Shown here piece by piece: positions 26,498 to 34,649 of a DNA stretch of 39,131 nucleotides (position 1 is its first letter; each line of letters opens with the position of its first letter). The notes beneath the pieces are model-generated. The model saw nothing but the letters and a program-made list of their open reading frames with translations, made no database searches and was not told the origin of the DNA. The position numbers and the translations under genes are program-made. The stretch is from an uncultured SAR86 cluster bacterium (GTDB taxonomy: Bacteria; Pseudomonadota; Gammaproteobacteria; Magnimaribacterales; Magnimaribacteraceae), in contig CACNCK010000013.1 of assembly GCA_902618945.1 (NCBI GenBank), positions 1-39,131 of the forward strand, written 5' to 3'.

Positions 26498-27394
26498 ATG
26501 TTTAATCTAAAAGGCTCTATTACAGCTCTGGTTACTCCGATGGAATCGGATGGGGAGATAAATTGGGAAGGATTAAGAGATCTAATCGAGTGGCACATTA
26601 GTTCTAATACGTCAGGACTAGTAGTTGTTGGAACAACTGGAGAGTCAGCTACCTTAGATGTTTCAGAACATGTAAAACTTATAGAAAGAGCTGTAGATAT
26701 TTCAAATGGCAGAATAAAAGTTATAGCTGGCACGGGAGCTAACTCTACAAAAGAAGCTATATATCTCACTTCTTCAGCCAAATCTGCAGGTGCTGACGCT
26801 GCACTTTTAGTTACACCCTATTATAACAAGCCGACACAAGAAGGTTTATATCTGCATTATAAGTTAATTGCAGATGAAGTTGACTTCCCTCAAATTCTTT
26901 ACAATGTGCCTTCAAGGACAGGATGTGATCTTTTGAATGATACTGTTATGAGGTTAGTTGATCATCAAAATATCGTTGGTCTGAAAGATGCAACTGGCGA
27001 TCTTGGACGCTTAGAAGATTTTGTGACCAATTTAGATTCAGAACAGAAAGATAATTTTGCTTTATATTCCGGAGACGATCCAACTGCTACTGAATTTATG
27101 ATAAGTGGTGGAATGGGAACAATTTCAGTAACTTCCAACATTGTTCCCAAAACAATATCTAATATATGTGATTATGCTCTGAGCGGAGAAGCCAAGGCAG
27201 CTAGAGATTTAGATACAACGCTAGTCAGACTCAATCAAATTCTATTTATAGAATCTAACCCAATTCCCGTAAAATGGATGCTGAATCGAATTGGAAGAAT
27301 AACTGACGGCATAAGATTACCTCTGTCTCCTTTGGATACAAAGTTCCATGATAAAGCCGAGGAAGTTTTGGCTGAATTAAACTTATTAAATTAG
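26498..27394 (+). CDS. dapA: 4-hydroxy-tetrahydrodipicolinate synthase
   Basis: DapA condenses pyruvate with aspartate semialdehyde, the first step to diaminopimelate and lysine. Length is 298 residues. The Schiff-base lysine is K163 in GLKDATGD, Y135 is in LYNVPSRTG, and T46-T47 are in VGTTGES. PYYNKPTQEGLYLHYK is the family signature. dapA-bamC-purC is the E. coli order. The last base of its TAG stop is the first base of the bamC GTG. Confidence 0.97.
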   Translation: MFNLKGSITALVTPMESDGEINWEGLRDLIEWHISSNTSGLVVVGTTGESATLDVSEHVKLIERAVDISNGRIKVIAGTGANSTKEAIYLTSSAKSAGADAALLVTPYYNKPTQEGLYLHYKLIADEVDFPQILYNVPSRTGCDLLNDTVMRLVDHQNIVGLKDATGDLGRLEDFVTNLDSEQKDNFALYSGDDPTATEFMISGGMGTISVTSNIVPKTISNICDYALSGEAKAARDLDTTLVRLNQILFIESNPIPVKWMLNRIGRITDGIRLPLSPLDTKFHDKAEEVLAELNLLN

Positions 27395-28371
27395 TGAATA
27401 TGAATAAATTTATATACGTACTGATAGTTTCTGTCTTTTTAAGTTCTTGTAGTTACCTTTTAACTGATCACAAGAATGACTACCTAAAAGAAAGACAAGA
27501 AAAGTCATTAAAGTTACCAGAAAATTTGACCACTAGACCGATCATTGATTACTACCCTATAAATTCTTCAAATCCTGAGACTGTTGGCAATGAATATAAC
27601 ATCCCAATGCCACAACAAGTATTTTCTTCAGGTACCTCTAATGAGGTAAGGATGCATAAATTAGGTGAAATTAGATGGGTTTATGTTGAAACTTTGCCCA
27701 GTAGCGCATGGCCAATGATGAATGATTTTTGGATTACAAGTGGTTATAACCTGGCAAAATCAGATCCTACATCAGGAATTATTGAGATTACTAATATAGG
27801 AGATAGCGAAATAAAGTCCAAACTTGTTATGAAAGTTGAACATGGTATTAGACAAGCTAGCTCCGAAATTTTTGTTTCTCATTTGGAAGAAATTGAAGGT
27901 CAATGGGTACGAGTAGTGGGAGACAATAATCTTGAGGAAGAAACTATGCGAAAGGTATTGGATTACTTCGCAACTACACCGCCAAGCGGAGGTACCTCAT
28001 TGGTAGCCTTAAACTTGAATTATGGCCAGAAAGCCGCACTCATCCAAGATGATAGTCAAGAGAGTTTTATAGAGCTCAACTTAGAGTATGCGCGTGCTTG
28101 GGCTGCTGTTGATAGAGCGCTAAAGGAAGCTTTAATCAATGTAAATGATCTTGACAGAGATGAAGGAGTTTTCTACGTAAACTTTTCAAGAGAAGATCAA
28201 AAGGGTTTTATTAGAAGAATCTTTTCTGGAGATTCATTTAATGGGGACTTTAGAATCTTAGTTAAAGAAATTGATGAAAACACATGTAGAGTTACAATAA
28301 GTTCAGAAGCGGAGGAAGCTCAAGCTTATGAGCGCGAGCTTCTTTCAGAGATAAACCAATCATTATCTTAA
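27394..28371 (+). CDS. bamC: Outer membrane assembly lipoprotein BamC
   Basis: BamC (NlpB) is a lipoprotein of the beta-barrel assembly complex and is restricted mainly to gammaproteobacteria. At 325 residues it is near the E. coli length (344). A signal peptide ends in the lipobox LSSC (C19 from the GTG). An unstructured segment with the conserved N-terminal region ([16 protein letters not shown]) follows. Two helix-grip domains come next, with [23 protein letters not shown] at the start of the first and [36 protein letters not shown] at the start of the second. Start is GTG at 27394; an in-frame ATG at 27400 is an alternative. Its place between dapA and purC supports the call. Confidence 0.93.
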   Translation: MNMNKFIYVLIVSVFLSSCSYLLTDHKNDYLKERQEKSLKLPENLTTRPIIDYYPINSSNPETVGNEYNIPMPQQVFSSGTSNEVRMHKLGEIRWVYVETLPSSAWPMMNDFWITSGYNLAKSDPTSGIIEITNIGDSEIKSKLVMKVEHGIRQASSEIFVSHLEEIEGQWVRVVGDNNLEEETMRKVLDYFATTPPSGGTSLVALNLNYGQKAALIQDDSQESFIELNLEYARAWAAVDRALKEALINVNDLDRDEGVFYVNFSREDQKGFIRRIFSGDSFNGDFRILVKEIDENTCRVTISSEAEEAQAYERELLSEINQSLS

Positions 28372-28375
28372 TTTT

Positions 28376-29092
28376 ATGGAAAATATTGAAAAGGGCGAAC
28401 TAATTACCACCGGAAAAGCCAAATCTTTGTTCGAGTCTAGTGAATTAGACTACCTCATAATGCACTATCGAGATGATACCTCTGCATTCGACGGCAAGAA
28501 GATTGAAAGTTTAGATGGGAAAGGGACCATTAATAACAAATTTAATGCCTTCATAATGGAGTATCTTGAAGGGGAAGGAATTCCTACTCACTTTGAAAAA
28601 CTTATAAGTGAAACAGATAGTCTGGTTAAAAGACTTGAAATGGCACCTGTAGAGTGTGTTGTAAGAAATGTAGCTGCTGGAAGTATTTGCAAAAGACTTG
28701 GTTTGGAGGAGGGGATGGACTTAAATCCTCCTACATTTGAATTCTTTTACAAAGATGACGAACTTGGCGATCCAATGATAAATGAATACCATATTAAATC
28801 TTTTGGTTGGGCCACTGAAGATCAAGTAACTCAAATGCAAACAAAAACTTTTCAAGTTAATAATGCGTTGAAGAAGTTATTTTCCGAAGCTGGGATGATT
28901 TTAGTAGATTACAAATTAGAGTTTGGAGATTTCAAAGGTGAACTTCTATTAGGAGATGAATTTACGCCAGATGGTTGTAGAGTTTGGGATGAAGAAACTA
29001 GAGAGAAACTCGATAAAGACAGATTCAGACAAGGACTGGGCGATGTTGTTGAATCTTATCAAATAATGGCAAAGAGACTGGGTGTCATCTAG
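28376..29092 (+). CDS. purC: Phosphoribosylaminoimidazole-succinocarboxamide synthase
   Basis: PurC joins aspartate to CAIR using ATP in purine synthesis. At 238 residues it is the bacterial single-domain form. Signatures are [28 protein letters not shown], the sequence [18 protein letters not shown], and [33 protein letters not shown]. It follows bamC by four bases. It converges with korB with only two bases between their stops. Confidence 0.97.
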   Translation: MENIEKGELITTGKAKSLFESSELDYLIMHYRDDTSAFDGKKIESLDGKGTINNKFNAFIMEYLEGEGIPTHFEKLISETDSLVKRLEMAPVECVVRNVAAGSICKRLGLEEGMDLNPPTFEFFYKDDELGDPMINEYHIKSFGWATEDQVTQMQTKTFQVNNALKKLFSEAGMILVDYKLEFGDFKGELLLGDEFTPDGCRVWDEETREKLDKDRFRQGLGDVVESYQIMAKRLGVI

Positions 29093-29094
29093 AT

Positions 29095-30150
29095 CTATTT
29101 GAGACCAGAATTTATATCCTTTAATTTTTCTGAACCGGGACAAAGATCATTAAGATTCATCTCGTTCAAAGGTTTATCAGAGACATTTAAAATTTCTTTT
29201 AAGTCCTTGGCTTCTGGATCAGCGTAAAGAAGACCTGTTAGAACCTTTCCATCTCTTTGAGACTCTTGAATATTTTGAATGGCTTTGATTTTGTCTGCAG
29301 GGTCGTAGTTCTCAGAGATTTTTTCAAGAGTAAGCACTGAACCATCGTGCAGAGGAACGTCTACCGAAGACCCTCTTGGATAATCAGCAAGTATTTCCTT
29401 TCCTGAAGGTACAAAGTCAGGCTTAGACAAGGCATCATTATGTTCTCGGATGTAGTCGTAACTCTTAGTTGAAGAATTATGATTATTGAAGGTTACACAA
29501 GGAGAGATTATGTCTAAAAAAGAGAAACCTTTATGGGAAAGGGCAGCTTTTAGCAGAGGTATTAATTGATCTTTATCTCCAGAAAAGCTTCTTGCTACAA
29601 AACTTGCACCTAACTGAATTGCCATGGATGGCAAATCTATTGAAGGAAATAGGTTGTCATCTCCATACTTACTTTTAGACTCCAAATCATTTGTAGCTGA
29701 AAATTGACCTTTTGTAAGTCCGTAAGTGCCATTATTTTCAACTATATATGTCATATTTAGCTGCCTTCTGGCACAGTGTATAAATTGACCAATACCTATT
29801 GATGCGCTGTCACCATCTCCAGAAATTCCTAAATATAGCAGCTCATGATTAGCCATAGCAGCACCGGTGGCAATTGATGGCATCCTCCCATGAACTGAAT
29901 TGAATCCATGAGATTGATTCAAAAAGTATGCAGGAGCTTTAGATGAACAACCTATACCGGACAATTTTGCAACTTTATAAGATTCTATACTTAGTTGGAA
30001 ACAAGCCTCAACTATTGCTGAGCTTATTGAGTCATGCCCACATCCAGCACAAAGGGTAGAAACGGCACCTTCATAGTCTCTTCGTGTTAGGCCCAAATCA
30101 TTTTTTTCAAGAAGTGGATGATGATTCTTTGGTTTTACTATATAAGTCAT
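29095..30150 (-). CDS. korB: 2-oxoacid:ferredoxin oxidoreductase beta subunit (KorB-like)
   Basis: This 351-residue subunit binds thiamine pyrophosphate: STLCAGCGHDSISSAIVEA, IGCSSKAPAYF, then the TPP motif SGDGDSASIGIGQFIHCARRQLNMTYIVENNGTYGLTKGQ. With KorA it oxidatively decarboxylates a 2-oxoacid, probably 2-oxoglutarate or pyruvate, to an acyl-CoA, passing electrons to an Fe-S carrier. It is the last gene of a reverse three-gene operon. The set looks like the KorAB type found in aerobes such as Mycobacterium; the substrate cannot be told by eye. Confidence 0.92.
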   Translation of the reverse strand: MTYIVKPKNHHPLLEKNDLGLTRRDYEGAVSTLCAGCGHDSISSAIVEACFQLSIESYKVAKLSGIGCSSKAPAYFLNQSHGFNSVHGRMPSIATGAAMANHELLYLGISGDGDSASIGIGQFIHCARRQLNMTYIVENNGTYGLTKGQFSATNDLESKSKYGDDNLFPSIDLPSMAIQLGASFVARSFSGDKDQLIPLLKAALSHKGFSFLDIISPCVTFNNHNSSTKSYDYIREHNDALSKPDFVPSGKEILADYPRGSSVDVPLHDGSVLTLEKISENYDPADKIKAIQNIQESQRDGKVLTGLLYADPEAKDLKEILNVSDKPLNEMNLNDLCPGSEKLKDINSGLK

Positions 30151-30159
30151 TTAAATTCC

Positions 30160-31977
30160 TTAAGACGCAGCTAATGCCGGTTTACCCGATATATGAGCAT
30201 TTATTTTATTGATAATATGTTCAGCGGTTATAGGTTGACCATCAAAACAAAGTATCGATACAAGCTTATCAGGAATTATTCCACCTTCAGCCATAATTAA
30301 TGTTCTCATTTGACCATCTCTATTTTGTTCAACTATAAAAAGAAGGTCATGATCCTCAATAAATTCCCAAACTTCAAGATTAAATGGGAAAGCCCTAATT
30401 CTCATTGCATCAATACTTAAATTCTGTTCATCCAGGACATCTAAAGCCTCTTGCATAGAGCAATCAGTACTTCCGAAATAAATAATTCCCATCGAACTAG
30501 TATTCTTTTCTTGATTAAATACTGGACTAGGAACTAAAGAGGATGCTGTTTGAAATTTCTTGACCAGTCTAGTTAGCATTTCAGCATTTTTAACCCCATC
30601 TTCGGTATAACCCGCATACTCATCATGTGAGGTACCTCTTGTAAAATATGCCCCTTTTTCAGGATGTGTTCCAGGATAAGTTCGATAGGGTATACCGTCT
30701 CCATCAACATCTAAATATCTTCCAAATTTTTCTATACTATCCAGATCGTCCTTAGAAAGAACTTTTCCACGATCATATTGATTATTATCATCCCACTCAA
30801 ATTCTTTAGTAGACCAATCATTCATCCCTAAGTCTAAGTCTAGCAGCACTATGACAGGTGTCTGAAGGCGATCTGCGAGATCAAAAGCTTCCACAGCAAA
30901 ATCAAAACATTCCTTAGGATCTGATGGTATTAATAAAATATGTTTTGTATCTCCGTGAGAGGCATATGCTGAGCATAAAATATCCGACTGTTGTGTTCTT
31001 GTGGGCATACCTGTTGAAGGCCCGCCTCTTTGTACATTAAATAAAACAGTAGGAACTTCAGCAAAATAGGCTAACCCAATAAACTCGCTCATCAAGGAAA
31101 CTCCTGGTCCGCTAGTGGCAGTAAAAGCTCTTGCCCCATTCCAATTTGCTCCAATGGTCATACCCATAGCTGCTAATTCATCTTCAGCTTGAATAAATGC
31201 AAATTTATTTTTTTCAGTGCCTATTTCTTTCCTCATTTTTTCACTATATTTGCTATAAGACTCTGCAAGTGAAGTAGAAGGTGTTATTGGATACCAAGCA
31301 CAAACAGTAGCACCTCCGTAGACACAACCCAAACCGGCAGCATCATTCCCACTTGTTAGGATTAATCCATCAGTTTTATTTGATTTGTTAACTTTGATTT
31401 CACAATAGTCTTTGAAGTTTTCTTCAGCATAGTTATATCCAATATTTAGAGCCTTTACATTTGGTTCAATCAGTTTCTCTTTACCTTTAAATTGCTCTTC
31501 TATTAGTGATATGTATATTTCTTTATCCATTTCAAGAATGGAAGCTAAAAAGCCTACATAACCTAGATTTTTAAAGAGAAGTCTTTGTTTCGGATTAGTA
31601 AATTCTTGGACGCATAATTTTGTGAGTGGAATTTCTAAGATATTTATATCTTCTCTACCAAAATCTCTTTTCCAAGAAGAATCGTAGATTAGGTAACCGC
31701 CTTCTTTGAGATCTTCCACATCTTTTTGATATGATTGAGGATTCATGGCAACAAACAAATCAATACCTTCTCTCCTGCCGAGGTATCCCTTTTCATTGAC
31801 TCTGACTTCAAACCATGTCGGTAATCCTTGTATATTAGAAGGAAAGATATTTTTTGGACTAACTGGTATTCCAGATCTAAAGACTCCTTTAGCAAACATT
31901 TGATTAGCGCTTGCAGAGCCTGAACCATTAACATTTGCAAATTTGATTACAAAGTCATTGACAGATTTTATTTTCAT
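30160..31977 (-). CDS. korA: 2-oxoacid:ferredoxin oxidoreductase alpha subunit with fused gamma domain (KorA-like)
   Basis: This 605-residue protein fuses an N-terminal gamma domain (about 1-190; FANVNGSGSASANQMFAKGVFRSG, FVAMNPQS) to the alpha, pyrimidine-binding domain (GNDAAGLGCVYGGATVCAWYPITPSTSLAE, EDELAAMGMTIGANWNGARAFTATSGPG, LFNVQRGGPSTGMPTRTQQSD). A transketolase C-terminal-like part (SSMGIIYFGSTDCSMQEAL, FIVEQNRDGQMR) follows. I chose the ATG at 31977, which shares one base with the upstream stop (TAATG) and gives MKIKSVNDFVIKFANVNGSG. A longer frame begins upstream inside the neighbouring gene and is unlikely. The gene is followed by korB after nine bases. Confidence 0.93.
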   Translation of the reverse strand: MKIKSVNDFVIKFANVNGSGSASANQMFAKGVFRSGIPVSPKNIFPSNIQGLPTWFEVRVNEKGYLGRREGIDLFVAMNPQSYQKDVEDLKEGGYLIYDSSWKRDFGREDINILEIPLTKLCVQEFTNPKQRLLFKNLGYVGFLASILEMDKEIYISLIEEQFKGKEKLIEPNVKALNIGYNYAEENFKDYCEIKVNKSNKTDGLILTSGNDAAGLGCVYGGATVCAWYPITPSTSLAESYSKYSEKMRKEIGTEKNKFAFIQAEDELAAMGMTIGANWNGARAFTATSGPGVSLMSEFIGLAYFAEVPTVLFNVQRGGPSTGMPTRTQQSDILCSAYASHGDTKHILLIPSDPKECFDFAVEAFDLADRLQTPVIVLLDLDLGMNDWSTKEFEWDDNNQYDRGKVLSKDDLDSIEKFGRYLDVDGDGIPYRTYPGTHPEKGAYFTRGTSHDEYAGYTEDGVKNAEMLTRLVKKFQTASSLVPSPVFNQEKNTSSMGIIYFGSTDCSMQEALDVLDEQNLSIDAMRIRAFPFNLEVWEFIEDHDLLFIVEQNRDGQMRTLIMAEGGIIPDKLVSILCFDGQPITAEHIINKINAHISGKPALAAS

Positions 31978-33998
31978 TAAGAATATGCCTTCGCTTCTTG
32001 ATAGAGGAAATTTTGCATGTCCCAAGCTCCTGTAGGACATCTCTCAGCACATAAACCACAATGCAGACAGACATCTTCGTCTTTCACCATGACACGTGAA
32101 GTCTGCTCTAATTCCTCAGAAACCAAAATTTGCTGATTTAAATTAATTGCAGGGATTCTTAGTTTATTTCTTAGATTTTCTTCAGAGTCATTGTGAACAA
32201 AACTTATGCAATCTGTAGGACAGATATCTACACATGCATCACATTCAATACAAAGATCTTCTGAGAAGACAGTTTGAATATCACAGTTTAAGCAACGCTC
32301 TGCTTCCTCAAGAGCAGTAATTTCATCAAAACCCAACTCAACCTCCATCTTAAGATCTTTTAGAGCATTTTTTTGGTCTGCATGGGGCACTAAAAACCTT
32401 TTGGCTTGCGAAATATCATTATTGTAGGACCATTCGTGGACTCCCATTTTCTGACTTATAAGAGTAGTTGTTGGCTCTGGCCTATCGTAAAGATCAGAAC
32501 TTTTACAGAACTTATCGATTGAGATTGCGGCTTGATGACCATGTGCGGCTGCCCAAATTATATTTTCTGGTCCCCATGCGGCATCTCCACCAAAGAAAAC
32601 CTTCTCATTTGATGACTGAAAAGTAACCTTATCGACTATTGGCATATCCCACTCACCAAATTCTATTCCAATATCTCTTTCAATCCACTCAAAAGCATTA
32701 TCCTGTCCAATTGCGACTAGTACATCATCACACTCAAGAATCACAGGATCATCACCTGTAGGAACAAGACTTCTTTTACCATTTTCGTCAAATACAGCTT
32801 CAACTTTTTCAAACTCCATTCCAACTAGCTTTTCATCTTTAATTAAGAAGCGTTTGGGCACATGATTATCTAGGATAGGTATTCCTTCACCTAGAGCATC
32901 TTCTATTTCCCATTCTGAAGCTTTCATTTGGTCAAAAGGACTTCTCACTGCAACCTTCACTTCTTCAGCACCAAGTCTTATGGCCGTTCTGCAACAATCC
33001 ATAGCTGTGTTTCCACCGCCCAACACTATTACTTTTTTCCCTACTGATTTGGTATGTTCAAAGGCTATGCTTGTAAGCCAATCTATCCCTATATGAATAT
33101 TTTTATCAGCGGCTTCTCTGCCTTCGATATTTATATCTCTACCTTTAGGTGCTCCTGTTCCCACGAAGACTGCATCAAAATCTTTTTCTAAAAAATCTTT
33201 CATACTCTTTATTTCAGAATTAAATTCTGTTTTGATACCCATGTTCAAGACTTGATCAACTTCCTCATTTAAAACCTCTTCCGGAAGTCTAAAAGAGGGT
33301 ATATTCGTTCTCATTAGACCACCAGCTTGTGGATCTTTTTCGAAGAGGGTGCATTGATAACCCATCATTACCAAGTCTCTTGCCACTGTTAATGAAGCAG
33401 GACCACCTCCTATGAGACCAACTTTCTTTCCATTGCTAATTTCAGGAGTAGGTATTAAATTCGCAATATCATCTTTATAGTCATAAGTGACTCTCTTAAG
33501 CCTGCAAATTGCTACAGCTTTTTCATGAGTTCTAGTTCTCCGACAGGCAGGTTCACAGGGTCTATCACAGGTTCTTCCGAGTATTCCAGGAAATACATTA
33601 GACTCCCAATTTAGCATATATGCTTCATTGTAGTTGCCTTGAGAAATTTGTCTTATGTACTCAGGTACAGGTGTATGAGCAGGGCAGGCGTGCTGACATT
33701 CTACAACTTTATGATAGTACTGAGGATTTGCGGTATCTGTAGGAGGTACATATTGGGTAACCGTTTGCTCAGGTACAGAGAAAAGGTCGAGACTCTCTTG
33801 GCTTTTCGCTTGATCTATTTTAGCCTTTAGTTGTTCAACTACTTGCCATCTTAATTCTTGCGCTTTATCTAAATCGTGAGTCTGAAGTGACCTTCTCAAA
33901 TCATATCCTAATTCCTCTCTCAGAGTTTTAGGTACAGCTACTTTAACCCACCAAGTGTTGTACCTTTTAAACAAGTACCTTGTGTCTGCGTTACTCAT
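31977..33998 (-). CDS. GltD-like FAD/NAD(P) oxidoreductase with ferredoxin domains and integrase-like N-terminus
   Basis: This 673-residue flavo-iron-sulfur protein heads the korAB operon. Residues about 6-65 (TRYLFKRYNTWWVKVAVPKT, GYDLRRSLQTHDL) look like the N-terminal DUF6538-type domain of tyrosine integrases. Next comes a GltD/dihydropyrimidine-dehydrogenase-type Fe-S domain (C101, C105, C144, C148, C152), an FAD motif GLIGGGPASL at 184-193, a second nucleotide motif GGGNTAMDC at 317-325, and GQDN...FFGGDAAWGP closing the FAD domain. Two [4Fe-4S] motifs end the protein (C583-C586-C589-C593 and C644-C647-C650-C654). The likely role is to move electrons between KorAB and NAD(P). No recombinase catalytic domain is present. 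Confidence 0.88.
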   Translation of the reverse strand: MSNADTRYLFKRYNTWWVKVAVPKTLREELGYDLRRSLQTHDLDKAQELRWQVVEQLKAKIDQAKSQESLDLFSVPEQTVTQYVPPTDTANPQYYHKVVECQHACPAHTPVPEYIRQISQGNYNEAYMLNWESNVFPGILGRTCDRPCEPACRRTRTHEKAVAICRLKRVTYDYKDDIANLIPTPEISNGKKVGLIGGGPASLTVARDLVMMGYQCTLFEKDPQAGGLMRTNIPSFRLPEEVLNEEVDQVLNMGIKTEFNSEIKSMKDFLEKDFDAVFVGTGAPKGRDINIEGREAADKNIHIGIDWLTSIAFEHTKSVGKKVIVLGGGNTAMDCCRTAIRLGAEEVKVAVRSPFDQMKASEWEIEDALGEGIPILDNHVPKRFLIKDEKLVGMEFEKVEAVFDENGKRSLVPTGDDPVILECDDVLVAIGQDNAFEWIERDIGIEFGEWDMPIVDKVTFQSSNEKVFFGGDAAWGPENIIWAAAHGHQAAISIDKFCKSSDLYDRPEPTTTLISQKMGVHEWSYNNDISQAKRFLVPHADQKNALKDLKMEVELGFDEITALEEAERCLNCDIQTVFSEDLCIECDACVDICPTDCISFVHNDSEENLRNKLRIPAINLNQQILVSEELEQTSRVMVKDEDVCLHCGLCAERCPTGAWDMQNFLYQEAKAYS

Positions 33999-34038
33999 GC
34001 TTTGAGATTAAATTCATTCAAATTAAATTACGAATATA

Positions 34039-34049
34039 TGGTACATGTA
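34039..34049. repeat. TGGTACATGTA repeat, copy 1
   Basis: TGGTACATGTA occurs here and again 77 bases downstream (34116-34126), one copy on each side of the Fur box. Its core GTACATGTA is nearly palindromic. It is followed by the related imperfect dyad GGTTTATATACC at about 34053-34064. The repeats may be operator sites for an unknown dimeric regulator of the kor operon, the isc operon or both. Confidence 0.5.
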
Positions 34050-34091
34050 TTAGGTTTATATACCAATACTTTTTGTGAAAATTGTCTATGT

Positions 34092-34110
34092 GTTAATGAT
34101 AATCATTATC
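34092..34110. promoter_or_regulatory. Fur box
   Basis: GTTAATGATAATCATTATC matches 18 of 19 bases of the classical Fur consensus GATAATGATAATCATTATC. It lies in the 195-base divergent region between the oxidoreductase-korAB operon (its start is about 95 bases away) and iscR (about 85 bases away). An iron-responsive repressor here could control either direction. No fur gene is in the window. Confidence 0.88.
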
Positions 34111-34115
34111 ATTAA

Positions 34116-34128
34116 TGGTACATGTACC
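34116..34128. repeat. TGGTACATGTACC palindrome, copy 2
   Basis: This copy extends to the perfect 12-base palindrome GGTACATGTACC at 34117-34128, followed by a run of T. It shares TGGTACATGTA with the copy at 34039-34049. The stem would be only four base pairs, so a dimeric operator is more likely than a terminator, and no gene reads into it from the left. Confidence 0.5.
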
Positions 34129-34154
34129 TGTTTTTTTTGTTTTTTGGATACATA

Positions 34155-34179
34155 ATTCTTGACTAATTTACTTGGGAAC
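34155..34179. promoter_or_regulatory. IscR type 1-like binding site
   Basis: The segment is centred on TTGACTAATTTACTTGGGAA. About 20 of 25 positions agree with the E. coli type 1 IscR consensus (ATASYYGACTRWWWYAGTCRRSTAT) as I recall it. It overlaps the iscR -35 hexamer and the spacer, the usual place for autorepression by [2Fe-2S]-IscR. Confidence 0.65.
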
Positions 34180-34186
34180 ATATAAT
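34159..34186 (+). promoter_or_regulatory. iscR operon promoter (-35 TTGACT, -10 TATAAT)
   Basis: TTGACT at 34159-34164 and TATAAT at 34181-34186 are separated by 16 bases, the best sigma70-type promoter in the window. The expected transcription start falls about 34192-34194, on or next to the GTG start codon, so the mRNA may be leaderless. Confidence 0.8.
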
Positions 34187-34193
34187 TCTGCCC

Positions 34194-34646
34194 GTGAACT
34201 TGACTACCAAAGGCAAATACGCTGTCACAGCAGCGCTTGATTTAGCGATGCAACAAACAATTGCAGATGGATTTACAAAGATTTCTGATGTTGCAAAACG
34301 ACAAGATATACCTGCTGCTTACTTAGAACAAATATTTAGCCGCTTACGAAAGGCTGGAATTCTGCATGCAGCGAGAGGACCTAATGGTGGATTTAAGCTT
34401 ACTAAACAAAGAGATAAGGTGATGATCGGTGAGATCATAAGTGCAGTTGAAAGAAATATGGATGCTACCCAATGTTCTGGTGAGGGAATTTGCAACAGTG
34501 GTACTAAGTGTATCGCACATAATTTTTGGATAGATTTTAATGACAATGTAAATGAATTTTTAATGAATAGATCTCTTGATGATGTCATTACGAATAGGAG
34601 AGGTAGTGTTGAACAAAAGGGTCAAGCCCTTATAGCTACAGGATAA
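34194..34646 (+). CDS. iscR: Fe-S cluster assembly transcription factor IscR
   Basis: IscR (Rrf2 family, 150 residues) senses Fe-S supply and represses the isc operon when it carries a [2Fe-2S] cluster. The winged-helix N-terminus is LTTKGKYAVTAALDLA with SDVAKRQDIPAAYLEQIFSRLRKAGIL and RGPNGGFKL. Cluster ligands C94, C100, C106 and H109 have the same spacing as E. coli C92, C98, C104 and H107. The start is GTG, giving a normal N-terminus; no Shine-Dalgarno sequence precedes it. iscS follows after three bases. Confidence 0.96.
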   Translation: MNLTTKGKYAVTAALDLAMQQTIADGFTKISDVAKRQDIPAAYLEQIFSRLRKAGILHAARGPNGGFKLTKQRDKVMIGEIISAVERNMDATQCSGEGICNSGTKCIAHNFWIDFNDNVNEFLMNRSLDDVITNRRGSVEQKGQALIATG

Positions 34647-34649
34647 AAT

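Noticed and set aside
31978-32040. Upstream extension of korA by 21 residues
   Set aside because: The added residues lie inside the preceding gene and match nothing; the ATG at 31977 overlaps the upstream stop as TAATG and gives the normal gamma-domain N-terminus.
34117-34146. GGTACATGTACC followed by a T-run as a rho-independent terminator
   Set aside because: The stem would be only four base pairs and no forward transcript enters from the left, where the flanking gene runs the other way; an operator is more likely.
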